Shown here: in pieces, positions 17,575-24,545 of the stretch
Layout: every line of letters starts with the position of its first letter
Position numbering within the stretch: the first letter of the stretch is position 1
Source of the DNA: Desulfofustis sp.
Lineage (GTDB): Bacteria > Desulfobacterota > Desulfobulbia > Desulfobulbales > Desulfocapsaceae
Direction: 5' to 3'
DNA: 33,297 nucleotides
NCBI GenBank assembly: GCA_013042475.1
Contig: JABDQA010000053.1
Location: 1 to 33,297, forward strand
Position numbers and translations under genes: made by a program
The notes under the pieces: model-generated
Told to the model about the DNA's origin: nothing
The model's input: only the letters and a program-made list of their open reading frames with translations
Databases searched by the model: none

Positions 17575-17748
17575 TTACCACCAGCAGATAGTCTGGTCCG
17601 CGTCGAAAATCTTGTCAACCAGTGTGTCGTAGTCGGGGCTGGCGCCATAAAGATCGAAAGAATCGCTGTCCCTGTCTCTGGTTACGATCTCAACCAGTTT
17701 CTTGACCGTCTCGTCAGGCTCGGAACGATATACGTTTAATACTTTCAT
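17575..17748 (-). CDS. 57-residue DsrH/TusB-like small protein ending in Ile-Cys-Trp-Trp (tentative)
   Basis: This short gene starts at ATG 17746-17748 and stops at TAA 17575-17577. It has one of the best ribosome sites in the window, AAAGGAGG (17753-17760), which overlaps the stop codon of the preceding DsrF-like gene, so the two are translationally coupled. The product (MKVLNVYRSEP...) looks like a compact strand-helix-strand-helix-strand fold, and its only cysteine is Cys55, followed by two tryptophans. DsrH/TusB proteins are about 95 residues, begin with a similar strand and end in a tryptophan-containing tail, and tusB follows tusC in E. coli. By position and ends this may be a shrunken TusB counterpart. 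Being a real gene is well supported; the functional link is inference. Confidence 0.75.
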   Translation of the reverse strand: MKVLNVYRSEPDETVKKLVEIVTRDRDSDSFDLYGASPDYDTLVDKIFDADQTICWW

Positions 17749-17758
17749 GATCCCTCCT

Positions 17759-18061
17759 TTATTTCAATCCGTAGGGAACGATGATGTCCATGTCCCTGAG
17801 TTTTTCGCCAAGTTCTTCTAAATCTATTGACTCGAGACCGTTTTTCTCGACATTGGCAGGTATGGTAGAATAGATTTCTCCCTCCATATCCCTGAGCATT
17901 TCAAGGCTTTCCATGTTGTGCTCGTCAAGTTTTTCCATTTCTGCGTCCATGACGACCCCGTAGGAATACATATTTTCCACCGCAAGACCCAGGGCGGAAC
18001 GCATGCCGTCTACGGCGTAATCTTTGTGCCTGTAGATAAATATACACTTTTTATATTCCAT
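17759..18061 (-). CDS. DsrE/DsrF-like sulfur-relay family protein (TusC position)
   Basis: The 100-residue product starts with a hydrophobic strand (Lys-Cys-Ile-Phe-Ile-Tyr-Arg) and has Gly-Met-Arg-Ser-Ala-Leu-Gly-Leu-Ala-Val-Glu-Asn, resembling the first helix of DsrF/TusC proteins. It then has an acidic, helical middle (Asp-Ala-Glu-Met-Glu-Lys) and ends Ile-Val-Pro-Tyr-Gly-Leu-Lys. Its only cysteine is Cys6, in the first strand; no cysteine stands where DsrE carries its sulfur, which suits a structural rather than carrier role, as for TusC. It begins 10 bases after the DsrE-like gene with ribosome site AAGGGGG, and is followed by the 57-codon gene. Family assignment rests on size, fold pattern and context. 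Confidence 0.7.
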   Translation of the reverse strand: MEYKKCIFIYRHKDYAVDGMRSALGLAVENMYSYGVVMDAEMEKLDEHNMESLEMLRDMEGEIYSTIPANVEKNGLESIDLEELGEKLRDMDIIVPYGLK

Positions 18062-18071
18062 GATATCCCCC

Positions 18072-18386
18072 TTATAAACTGATATAGCAGTCGTAATCTT
18101 CGATTATGATCCCGTGCTGTGCCTGGGTTGCCATCTCCTTGGCGGTGAGGCCCTGGGGAATATCTTCTATATCGTATCCTTGCTTCTTGTAACTGTCGAC
18201 ACAGATCGATACGTCATCGGCCAGTTCACAAAGTTCTGGAAAAGCCTGATCCTTGGCGTTATGAGTAGCCGTCCAGGTAAAGAATACCTTGACCTTGGAG
18301 CCTTTCGCCTTGGCCGCTTTGGTGATGCCCAAAACATGGGCGAAATTGTCGGGGTTGGTTACGAAAATACCAAGACTTTTTGCCAT
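18072..18386 (-). CDS. DsrE-family sulfur carrier-like protein (TusD position)
   Basis: The 104-residue product fits the DsrE/TusD family: a first strand (Leu-Gly-Ile-Phe-Val-Thr-Asn), a helix, a strand (Val-Lys-Val-Phe-Phe-Thr), and Ile-Cys-Val-Asp-Ser-Tyr-Lys-Lys-Gln-Gly around Cys62. In DsrE/TusD the cysteine at this place accepts sulfur as a persulfide. Cys53 and Cys100 are also present. The start is ATG 18386, not the upstream ATG at 18407, because the Shine-Dalgarno AAGGAGG lies 6 bases before 18386 and would be inside the longer reading. tusA lies upstream and a DsrF-like gene 10 bases downstream. It probably passes sulfur from TusA to a later acceptor. Confidence 0.82.
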   Translation of the reverse strand: MAKSLGIFVTNPDNFAHVLGITKAAKAKGSKVKVFFTWTATHNAKDQAFPELCELADDVSICVDSYKKQGYDIEDIPQGLTAKEMATQAQHGIIIEDYDCYISL

Positions 18387-18392
18387 CTTCTG

Positions 18393-18399
18393 CCTCCTT
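18393..18399 (-). promoter_or_regulatory. Shine-Dalgarno fixing the start of the DsrE-like gene
   Basis: AAGGAGG on the minus strand, 6 bases before ATG 18386. It excludes the in-frame ATG at 18407, which would translate the ribosome site itself. Confidence 0.85.
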
Positions 18400-18431
18400 A
18401 TCCACAATGGTGTGGACGACCGGTAAAAGAG

Positions 18432-18461
18432 GACCCCTGGCGAAAGAGAGCACCAGGGGTC
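18432..18461 (-). other. Perfect stem-loop between tusA and the DsrE-like gene (attenuator or mRNA stability element)
   Basis: GACCCCTGG (18432-18440) and CCAGGGGTC (18453-18461) form a 9-bp stem with a 12-base loop. On the minus (sense) strand the stem is followed by CTCTTTTACC, a weak T tract, so it may terminate part of the transcription after tusA or protect its 3' end. That would make tusA more abundant than the genes downstream. Confidence 0.6.
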
Positions 18462-18492
18462 AGGTAAATACTAAAAAAAATATCAGCTCAGC

Positions 18493-18750
18493 TTAGCCCT
18501 TCTTGATGAAGAAGCTGAAGAATCCGCTTTCTTCTTTTTCGCCAAGATACTCGTGACCGGCACGATCGCACCAGCCCGGAATATCGTTTCGCGAACCCGG
18601 ATCGGTGCCGTCGACCTGCAGAACTTCACCACTTTTCAGTTTACCAATTTCCTTCTTGGTGCGAAGAAGCGGCATCGGGCAGCTCAATCCCTTGGCGTCG
18701 AGAACGGAATCGACTACAACGTCTGCTGCAACTTGTTTTACATCGCTCAT
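18493..18750 (-). CDS. tusA: Sulfur carrier protein TusA
   Basis: TusA carries sulfur as a cysteine persulfide to relays used for tRNA thiolation, molybdenum cofactor or dissimilatory sulfur metabolism. The 85-residue product contains Leu-Asp-Ala-Lys-Gly-Leu-Ser-Cys-Pro-Met-Pro-Leu-Leu, the hallmark Cys-Pro-x-Pro with active Cys24, then the family's Lys-Lys-Glu helix and Gly-Trp-Cys near residue 60. Length is typical. The ATG has a strong ribosome site (AGGAGG). It heads the tusA-dsrE-dsrF-like-57 codon series and diverges from a YeeE/YedE transporter gene, an arrangement that joins thiosulfate-type uptake to a carrier. Confidence 0.95.
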   Translation of the reverse strand: MSDVKQVAADVVVDSVLDAKGLSCPMPLLRTKKEIGKLKSGEVLQVDGTDPGSRNDIPGWCDRAGHEYLGEKEESGFFSFFIKKG

Positions 18751-18866
18751 GTCAAGCCTCCTGATAATTTTTCGTGATTCATCCGAATCGGATAGTGTGT
18801 TCGAATATTTACTCCCTCTGGCGAAGTAAAAAGTTCAACCCTTTTAGAGTACCACATCCATACTAG

Positions 18867-18894
18867 TTTTTAGCATAATAAATTGGTATGTCAA
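18867..18894 (-). promoter_or_regulatory. Possible promoter for tusA
   Basis: On the minus strand TTGACA (18889-18894) is followed after 16 bases by TAAAAA (18867-18872). The -35 is perfect and the -10 matches 4 of 6. It would give a leader of about 110 bases before tusA. The alternative is a regulator-dependent promoter that cannot be recognised by eye. Confidence 0.4.
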
Positions 18895-19017
18895 ACCAAA
18901 ATGGGGGAAAGAATAACTACGTAAAAACAATTATGTACTACGTTGTCACACTATTGACAAAATGGGAAAGCAAAGGTAAAGCATGGGGATTAAATTTCTC
19001 AAAAGGTAGGAATTATC

Positions 19018-19023
19018 AGGAGG
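19018..19023 (+). promoter_or_regulatory. Shine-Dalgarno fixing the start of the YeeE-family gene
   Basis: AGGAGG lies 5 bases before ATG 19029. The open frame reaches back to 18888, but no ribosome site precedes that ATG and the extra 47 residues do not resemble the family. Confidence 0.85.
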
Positions 19024-19028
19024 AATCA

Positions 19029-20273
19029 ATGAGCGAACAGAGTGTGCTGGCGGAAAAGGCCAAAGGTTTGTGGAAGGTCTTCTGTGAAACGGAGTGGAAT
19101 GCAACCGTGACCGGACTGGTGGTCGGTTTCTTCTCGGTGATGATTATGGCCTGGTGGAGACCCTGGGGTGCGGTTGGTGCAATTCGCAACTGGGGTGACT
19201 GGATCATGTACTCGATTACCTCGTTACTGGGCACCGAGGCCGGGTTTTTTGCTTACTACGAAGAGGCCCCGCGCGCCATCCTGGCGAACACGGGTTCGGT
19301 AATCGGTGTAGGGTTTGTGCTCGGCGCCTTTGTCTCCGCCTGTGTTGGCAAGGAGTTCGCACTGCGTATTCCGCCCTACCGGGAAATGGTCAAGGCAGTC
19401 ATCGCCGGTATCCTGATGGGTATCGGTGCAACCCTTGCCGGCGGCTGTAATGTGGGCGGCTTTTACAATGCCATCGGCAACCTTGGTGCCAATGGCTTTG
19501 CCATGATGTTCGGCCTGGTGTTCGGTGTTGTGCTTGGCCTGAAACTTCTCTATCTGGAGATGGAGCACATCAGCTGGGGGGACGGCGGTGCCAAAACCAT
19601 CAATTTCCCGATGCCTCTCATTTATCTGTTCGGGGCCGCCGCAACTCTGTTCTTGCTTTACGCGGCCTATGCGTTTTCGGGCAACGAGGACAGTGACTAC
19701 CTGGCTTCCATGAGCGGTCTTATTTTGATCGCCGCGGCACTTGGCTACGCCATGCAGCGTGGTCGTTGGTGCATGGTCCAGGGCTTTCGTGAACCGCACA
19801 TGACCGGCGACACCACCATGGCCAGATCGGTGATGCTTTCCATCATGGTGGTGGCCGTTGGTGCAGCGATCCTTAAATACGAGGTACCAGCTCGGGTCGA
19901 GGGTGAAGCGGTGCTGGCGCCGATCAACTATATTCGCGGCACCTTCGGCTGGGGCGGCGTTGTCGGCGGCTTTATTTTCGGCCTTGGTGCCATGTTCGCC
20001 GGCGGCTGCGGTTCGGGTACCCTCTGGCGAGTTGGGGAAGGGCAGGTCAAGCTGATGATAGTGGTACCGTTTTTCGGCATTGCCTCGTCCATCCTGACCT
20101 CCTGGTTTCGTGATTATGAATTCGAGGCCGACGGCGTTCTCGGCAGTTATGTCTACATGCCGGAGGTCATGGGCTATGGCCCGACCCTGTTGTTGATTGG
20201 TCTGGCCATGCTGATCTGGTACCTGGTGGTCACCTGGAATGAGGAGACCAACAAACTGATTGTACCCATGTGA
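19029..20273 (+). CDS. yeeE: YeeE/YedE-family sulfur-compound (thiosulfate-type) transporter
   Basis: The 414-residue product is an integral inner-membrane protein with about ten hydrophobic segments arranged as two related halves. Each half holds the family's pore motif: Leu-Ala-Gly-Gly-Cys-Asn-Val-Gly-Gly with Cys140, and Phe-Ala-Gly-Gly-Cys-Gly-Ser-Gly with Cys327. Cys105 and Cys248 (in Gly-Arg-Trp-Cys-Met-Val-Gln-Gly) are further conserved-looking cysteines. In the studied YeeE of Spirochaeta, thiosulfate is passed along cysteines through the pore. The gene diverges from tusA, and related bacteria often pair yeeE/yedE with tusA-type genes. The exact substrate (thiosulfate, other sulfur species or selenium) is inferred, not shown. 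A terminator follows its stop. Confidence 0.9.
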   Translation: MSEQSVLAEKAKGLWKVFCETEWNATVTGLVVGFFSVMIMAWWRPWGAVGAIRNWGDWIMYSITSLLGTEAGFFAYYEEAPRAILANTGSVIGVGFVLGAFVSACVGKEFALRIPPYREMVKAVIAGILMGIGATLAGGCNVGGFYNAIGNLGANGFAMMFGLVFGVVLGLKLLYLEMEHISWGDGGAKTINFPMPLIYLFGAAATLFLLYAAYAFSGNEDSDYLASMSGLILIAAALGYAMQRGRWCMVQGFREPHMTGDTTMARSVMLSIMVVAVGAAILKYEVPARVEGEAVLAPINYIRGTFGWGGVVGGFIFGLGAMFAGGCGSGTLWRVGEGQVKLMIVVPFFGIASSILTSWFRDYEFEADGVLGSYVYMPEVMGYGPTLLLIGLAMLIWYLVVTWNEETNKLIVPM

Positions 20274-20301
20274 TATTTATCAATTTTCCCGACTGGTATG
20301 G

Positions 20302-20343
20302 AAAGGCCGCATTTTCCTTTTGGAGAATACGGCCTTTTTTTTT
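20302..20343 (+). terminator. Rho-independent terminator after the YeeE-family gene
   Basis: AAAGGCCG (20302-20309) pairs with CGGCCTTT (20330-20337). The stem extends inward through a mostly complementary ATTTTCC/GGAGAAT part and is followed by nine T (20335-20343). It lies 28 bases after the stop codon. Confidence 0.92.
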
Positions 20344-20503
20344 ATTATAGCCAGTTGTTAGGTCGTGGAGCTGGTCAGAGAAGGTTCCATGGGTAAAATT
20401 TTTGGATGTCTCCAGGGCGGGCTGAAAAGTCATCTGGCTGCGGATTCGATCGGGGAGAAGGACTGACGAGTGAGGAGAAATCAACCACTCCGGGGGAATT
20501 GAT

Positions 20504-21571
20504 ATGAAGACAACAGCGATTTTCAAAGATGATCTGTTTCTGATGCACGATCCCGGACCCAACCATCCGGAACGTATAGATCGCCTCAGGGTTATCTATG
20601 ATTTTATAGAAAAACCGGAACACAAGAAGAAATTCGTGTTTCCCGACTTCGGACCGGCCGACCCGGAACATCTCGAGCAAAACCATGGTGATGCCCTGAT
20701 CAGAAGGGTCGCGGACACTTCCGGCAGGCGATACGACTACCTCGACCAGGATACTGCGACCTCTGCCAAGTCATACGAAGCGGCATTGCTTGCAGCGGGA
20801 GCCGTGATTAAGGGAGTGGATCTGCTCATGGAAGGTGATATCGACAATGGTTTTGCCCTGGTGAGACCACCCGGCCATCATGCCGAGCGGGACCGTGCCA
20901 TGGGTTTCTGCCTGTTCAACAACATCGCCGTGGCCGCCTGGCATGGTGCCATCAGCCACAACTTGGAACGGATCATGATCATCGACTGGGACCTGCACCA
21001 CGGCAACGGTACCCAATTCTCCTTTTATGACACCAGTAAGGTTCTCTACCTTTCAACCCATCAGTTTCCTTATTATCCAGGAACAGGTGCGCTGCAGGAA
21101 ACGGGGACCGGTGAAGGTACTGGTTACACCGTTAATGTCCCGCTGCCGGGCGGGTTTGGCGATCGAGAATACGCAGCCATATTCAACGATATTGTCATTC
21201 CTGTGGGGCGAGCCTACCGGCCGGAGTTGATCCTGGTGTCGGCGGGGTTCGACATTTACCACGGTGATCCTCTGGGTTCCATGTCGGTGGGACCGGCGGG
21301 TTTTGCTTATATGACCAGAGCACTGCTTGGCCTTGCCGATGAAGTCTGTCAGGGCCGGTTGCTGGTAACCCTGGAAGGAGGTTACAATCTCAAGGGGCAA
21401 AGAGATGGGGCCTTGGCGGTGCTATCCGAGTTGCGCGGTGGACCCTTGACCGATGACGACAGTGAATTCTACCTCGATGATGATTTGGCCGAGCAGTTCA
21501 AGAACAGCCACAATTCCCACGATGCCATCGGACGGGCCCTTGAAGTGGCTGGTAACCACTGGAATATATAG
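20504..21571 (+). CDS. Histone deacetylase-family (class II-like/AcuC-type) zinc deacetylase
   Basis: The 355-residue product has a full arginase-deacetylase fold: Arg-Pro-Pro-Gly-His-His (121-126) with the catalytic His pair, Asp-Trp-Asp-Leu-His-His-Gly-Asn-Gly-Thr (161-170) with zinc ligands Asp163 and His165, Ser-Ala-Gly-Phe-Asp (third ligand Asp250), and Glu-Gly-Gly-Tyr (Tyr294). Bacterial members deacetylate acetylated proteins, acetylpolyamines or other amides; no histone role is implied. The intact active site predicts activity. The ATG follows a GGGGG ribosome site. The HD-GYP response regulator begins 12 bases after its stop, so the two are probably co-transcribed. The substrate is unknown. 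Confidence 0.9.
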   Translation: MKTTAIFKDDLFLMHDPGPNHPERIDRLRVIYDFIEKPEHKKKFVFPDFGPADPEHLEQNHGDALIRRVADTSGRRYDYLDQDTATSAKSYEAALLAAGAVIKGVDLLMEGDIDNGFALVRPPGHHAERDRAMGFCLFNNIAVAAWHGAISHNLERIMIIDWDLHHGNGTQFSFYDTSKVLYLSTHQFPYYPGTGALQETGTGEGTGYTVNVPLPGGFGDREYAAIFNDIVIPVGRAYRPELILVSAGFDIYHGDPLGSMSVGPAGFAYMTRALLGLADEVCQGRLLVTLEGGYNLKGQRDGALAVLSELRGGPLTDDDSEFYLDDDLAEQFKNSHNSHDAIGRALEVAGNHWNI

Positions 21572-21583
21572 GAAGAACTGATA

Positions 21584-22702
21584 ATGTCTGTGGAGCACGA
21601 TAAAGTAGCAAAAATCATCGTCGCCGATGACGACTCCCTGGTATGCAATGCTGTTGTGCAGATTCTGGAGATGCTCGGTTATCAGGCCGTCGGGGTTCTG
21701 GGGGGCATGGAGCTTCTGCAGAAGGTGAATGAGTCTTTTGACGTCGTCCTGCTCGATATTCATATGCCCGATCTCAACGGCTTTGAGGCCATAGAAGAAC
21801 TCAACCGGAGAGGGTCGGATATTCCCATAGTCTTGCTGACCGGATCGGGTTCAATGGCTGATGCCGTCAGGGCAATTAATATGGGAGTGTACGATTTTCT
21901 CTGTAAACCGATAGAGGATCTCGACATTTTCAACGTCAAGATAAGACGGGCGGTGGAAAAGAGGAACTATGTCCTGCAAGAGCGGCGCTACAAACAGGCC
22001 CTGGAGGACGATGTCAGGCGCAAAACCCTGCAGCTTGAAGAACAGAACAAATTGCTGCGGGCCTACAGCGACAGCCTGGAAAATGCCACCGTACAGTTGA
22101 TGAGCAGTCTGCAGCGCGCCATGGAGGAAAAGGATTGCTATACCGCTGGCCACACCATGCGGGTCACCAGTTATGCGTATATGCTGGGTACAGCCATGGG
22201 CCTCGACAGCCAGGATCTCATCGTGCTGAAGCGGGCGGCCCAGTTCCATGACATCGGAAAACTGGTTATCGATCTTTCCTGTATACAGAAAAATGGCCCA
22301 TTGAGCGATGATGAACGGCAGTTGATCAACGAACATCCCGGCGTCGGTGCCAATATTATCAAGCCGCTCGGCTTTATGGAGCGTGAACAGTTCATTATCC
22401 GTCATCATCATGAACGCGTGGACGGTGGAGGATATCCCGATGGTTTCGGAGGGGAAGACCTTGACCAGTTAACCAAAATCCTTACTGTGGCCGACAGCTA
22501 TGACGCCATGACATCATTCAGAAACTACCGGCGCAACAAGAATATGGGCGAGGCCATCGAAGAGCTGAATCGCTGTGCAGGATCTCAGTTCGACAATGAT
22601 ATCGTTGATGTTTTCACCGACCAGCTGGCGAAGTTTGGCCCGCAGTACCTAGCCGTGTCGGCGGGTTCAGACCAATTAGGCCACAACAACATTGTAAATT
22701 AA
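21584..22702 (+). CDS. Response regulator with HD-GYP output domain (predicted cyclic di-GMP phosphodiesterase)
   Basis: The 372-residue product has a receiver domain at about 8-125, with acidic Asp15-17, phosphoacceptor Asp58 (Val-Val-Leu-Leu-Asp-Ile-His-Met-Pro), Thr86 and Lys108. A charged coiled-coil linker spans about 130-170. An HD-GYP domain at 180-350 has Gly-His-Thr at 189-191, Phe-His-Asp-Ile-Gly-Lys (His222-Asp223), His-His-His-Glu-Arg (274-278) and Gly-Gly-Gly-Tyr-Pro (281-285). All hallmark residues are there, so cyclic di-GMP hydrolysis controlled by phosphorylation is likely. No histidine kinase lies in the window, so it would be an orphan regulator. It follows the deacetylase gene by 12 bases. 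Confidence 0.92.
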   Translation: MSVEHDKVAKIIVADDDSLVCNAVVQILEMLGYQAVGVLGGMELLQKVNESFDVVLLDIHMPDLNGFEAIEELNRRGSDIPIVLLTGSGSMADAVRAINMGVYDFLCKPIEDLDIFNVKIRRAVEKRNYVLQERRYKQALEDDVRRKTLQLEEQNKLLRAYSDSLENATVQLMSSLQRAMEEKDCYTAGHTMRVTSYAYMLGTAMGLDSQDLIVLKRAAQFHDIGKLVIDLSCIQKNGPLSDDERQLINEHPGVGANIIKPLGFMEREQFIIRHHHERVDGGGYPDGFGGEDLDQLTKILTVADSYDAMTSFRNYRRNKNMGEAIEELNRCAGSQFDNDIVDVFTDQLAKFGPQYLAVSAGSDQLGHNNIVN

Positions 22703-22708
22703 ACCGAA

Positions 22709-22993
22709 ATGAAAATTACCAGGCAAGAAGTTGAACACGTCGCCCACCTGGCGCGACTTCATCTGGAGGGCGAGGAGCTCGACCTGATGACCGAGCAACT
22801 GGATATGATTCTCTCCTATGTGGCCAAACTCGAAGAGCTGGACACCGAAGGAGTCGAACCGACGACTCACGCCTTTTCAATCACCAATGCGTTTCGCGAA
22901 GACGTCGTTGAGCCTTCACTGGACCAGGAAAAAGCGCTGGCAAACGGTCCGGAACACAATGAAGATTCATTTGTAGTTCCTCGAGTAATCTAA
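22709..22993 (+). CDS. gatC: Asp-tRNA(Asn)/Glu-tRNA(Gln) amidotransferase subunit C
   Basis: GatC is the small linker subunit that steadies the GatA-GatB interface in the GatCAB enzyme, which makes Gln-tRNA(Gln) or Asn-tRNA(Asn). The 94-residue product has the family pattern Val-Glu-His-Val-Ala-His-Leu-Ala-Arg-Leu near the start, Glu-Gln-Leu-Asp-Met-Ile-Leu, Glu-Leu-Asp-Thr-Glu-Gly-Val-Glu-Pro-Thr, Arg-Glu-Asp-Val-Val, and ends Phe-Val-Val-Pro-Arg-Val-Ile. It begins 6 bases after the HD-GYP gene stop, so it may be read from the same mRNA. A 70-base gap with a terminator-like hairpin parts it from gatA. Confidence 0.94.
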   Translation: MKITRQEVEHVAHLARLHLEGEELDLMTEQLDMILSYVAKLEELDTEGVEPTTHAFSITNAFREDVVEPSLDQEKALANGPEHNEDSFVVPRVI

Positions 22994-23022
22994 CCCTGAA
23001 CAATTAATCACTGCATTAGAAC

Positions 23023-23053
23023 AAACAGGGCACCCAAGGCTGCCCTTGTTTTT
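23023..23053 (+). terminator. Terminator-like hairpin between gatC and gatA
   Basis: AAACAGGGCA (23023-23032) pairs with TGCCCTTGTTT (23041-23051), with one bulged T and an 8-base loop, and runs into TTTTT (23049-23053). The gatA Shine-Dalgarno GAGG begins at the very next base. It could be a partial terminator or attenuator inside the operon. Confidence 0.6.
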
Positions 23054-23063
23054 GAGGACTTTC

Positions 23064-24527
23064 ATGGAGCCTTATGAGCTGACCATTGCCGAAGCCAATA
23101 CGCTGTTGGCCGAAAAAAAATTATCATCTGTTGAGTTGACCCGGAGCTGCCTCGAGCGCATAGAGGCTACCGAAAAAGCGATCAGCTCATTTATTTCACT
23201 GGATCCCGAACTGGCCTTGCAGGCGGCGGCCAAGGCGGATCTTCATCTTCAGAGCGGAGAAGGGGGGGGGCTCTGCGGAGTTCCCTTGTCGGTCAAAGAT
23301 CTGCTTTGCACCAGGGACCGAACTACGACCTGTGGTTCAAAGATACTGGAAAATTTTGCGCCACCTTATGACGCAACCGTGGTGGAAAAACTCAATAGTG
23401 AAGGAGCAGTAATTGTGGGTAAGGCGGCTATGGACGAATTTGCCATGGGCTCCACCTCGGAGAACTGTGCCTACGATATACCCTCCAATCCTTGGAACAT
23501 TGAATGCGTGGCCGGGGGGTCATCGGGTGGTTCGGCCTCGTCGGTGGCTTCAGGACAAGTACTCGGCTCGCTGGGCTCCGACACCGGTGGTTCTATTCGT
23601 CAGCCGGCGTCGCTGTGCGGTATCGTCGGTATGAAGCCAACCTATGGCCGAGTTTCGAGATACGGGTTGGTCGCTTTCGCTTCATCGCTTGATCAGATTG
23701 GTCCGCTCACCAGAGATGTGAGTGATTGTGCACTGATGATGCAGACCATCTGCGGTTATGACCGGCGTGATTCCACTTCGGTCGATCGGCCGGTGGAGGA
23801 TTATTCAAGCTTTCTCACGCAAGGACTGCGGGGCGTAAGGGTCGGTGTGCCTCGGGAGTATTTTTCCGATGGGCTCGATCCGGAGGTGCATAAGGTGGTG
23901 ATGGACGGAGTAGGGGTGCTGAGAGCCGCTGGCGCCGAAATCGTCGACGTTTCGATTCCCCATATCGATTACTGCGTCGCCGCTTATTACCTGATCGCCC
24001 CGGCTGAGGCAAGTTCCAATTTGGCTCGCTATGACGGGGTTGCTTACGGCTTTCGCAAAGCGGTCACCAGCGACCTGGTCGACATGTATAAGGATACCCG
24101 CTCCCAGGGATTCGGGCCGGAAGTTAAAAGAAGGATATTGATCGGTACCTACGCCCTGTCATCGGGTTACTATGATGCTTACTACAAGAAAGCGTCCCAG
24201 GTCAGAACCTTGCTCCTCAACGATTTCAAGAGAGCCTGGGAATCCTGCGATCTGCTGATCTCGCCGGTCTCCCCAACGCCGGCCTGGAAAAAAGGAGAAA
24301 AAGCCGACGATCCACTGGCCATGTACCTCTCCGATATCTTCACTTTGTCGACCAACCTGGCAGGCTTGCCTGGATTGTCGGTGCCCGGAGGCTACAGCAT
24401 TAGCGGACTGCCGATTGGCATCCAGCTCCAGGGGCCCCACTTTCATGAAGGTGAACTGCTCAAGTGCGGGTTCAACCTGGAAAAGGGTTTGAACCTGGAA
24501 CGGCAGATTCCTGCAATTACTGCCTGA
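23064..24527 (+). CDS. gatA: Asp-tRNA(Asn)/Glu-tRNA(Gln) amidotransferase subunit A
   Basis: GatA is the glutaminase of GatCAB. It belongs to the amidase signature family and feeds ammonia through a channel to GatB. The 487-residue product has the complete Ser-cisSer-Lys triad: Lys78 in Pro-Leu-Ser-Val-Lys-Asp, Ser153 in Gly-Gly-Ser-Ser-Gly-Gly-Ser, and Ser177 in Asp-Thr-Gly-Gly-Ser-Ile-Arg. I chose ATG 23064 because GAGG (23054-23057) lies 6 bases before it; a TTG at 23046 would be inside the hairpin. gatB is not in the window, so it must be elsewhere. hisC starts 18 bases after the stop. Confidence 0.96.
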   Translation: MEPYELTIAEANTLLAEKKLSSVELTRSCLERIEATEKAISSFISLDPELALQAAAKADLHLQSGEGGGLCGVPLSVKDLLCTRDRTTTCGSKILENFAPPYDATVVEKLNSEGAVIVGKAAMDEFAMGSTSENCAYDIPSNPWNIECVAGGSSGGSASSVASGQVLGSLGSDTGGSIRQPASLCGIVGMKPTYGRVSRYGLVAFASSLDQIGPLTRDVSDCALMMQTICGYDRRDSTSVDRPVEDYSSFLTQGLRGVRVGVPREYFSDGLDPEVHKVVMDGVGVLRAAGAEIVDVSIPHIDYCVAAYYLIAPAEASSNLARYDGVAYGFRKAVTSDLVDMYKDTRSQGFGPEVKRRILIGTYALSSGYYDAYYKKASQVRTLLLNDFKRAWESCDLLISPVSPTPAWKKGEKADDPLAMYLSDIFTLSTNLAGLPGLSVPGGYSISGLPIGIQLQGPHFHEGELLKCGFNLEKGLNLERQIPAITA

Positions 24528-24545
24528 ACAGCTCGAGGACTTGTG

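Noticed and set aside
18387-18407. Longer start of the DsrE-like gene at 18407
   Set aside because: The extra codons include the Shine-Dalgarno AAGGAGG of the ATG at 18386.
18888-19028. 47-residue N-terminal extension of the YeeE-family protein
   Set aside because: No ribosome site precedes ATG 18888, the segment is not family-like and is AT-rich intergenic DNA, and AGGAGG sits 5 bases before ATG 19029.
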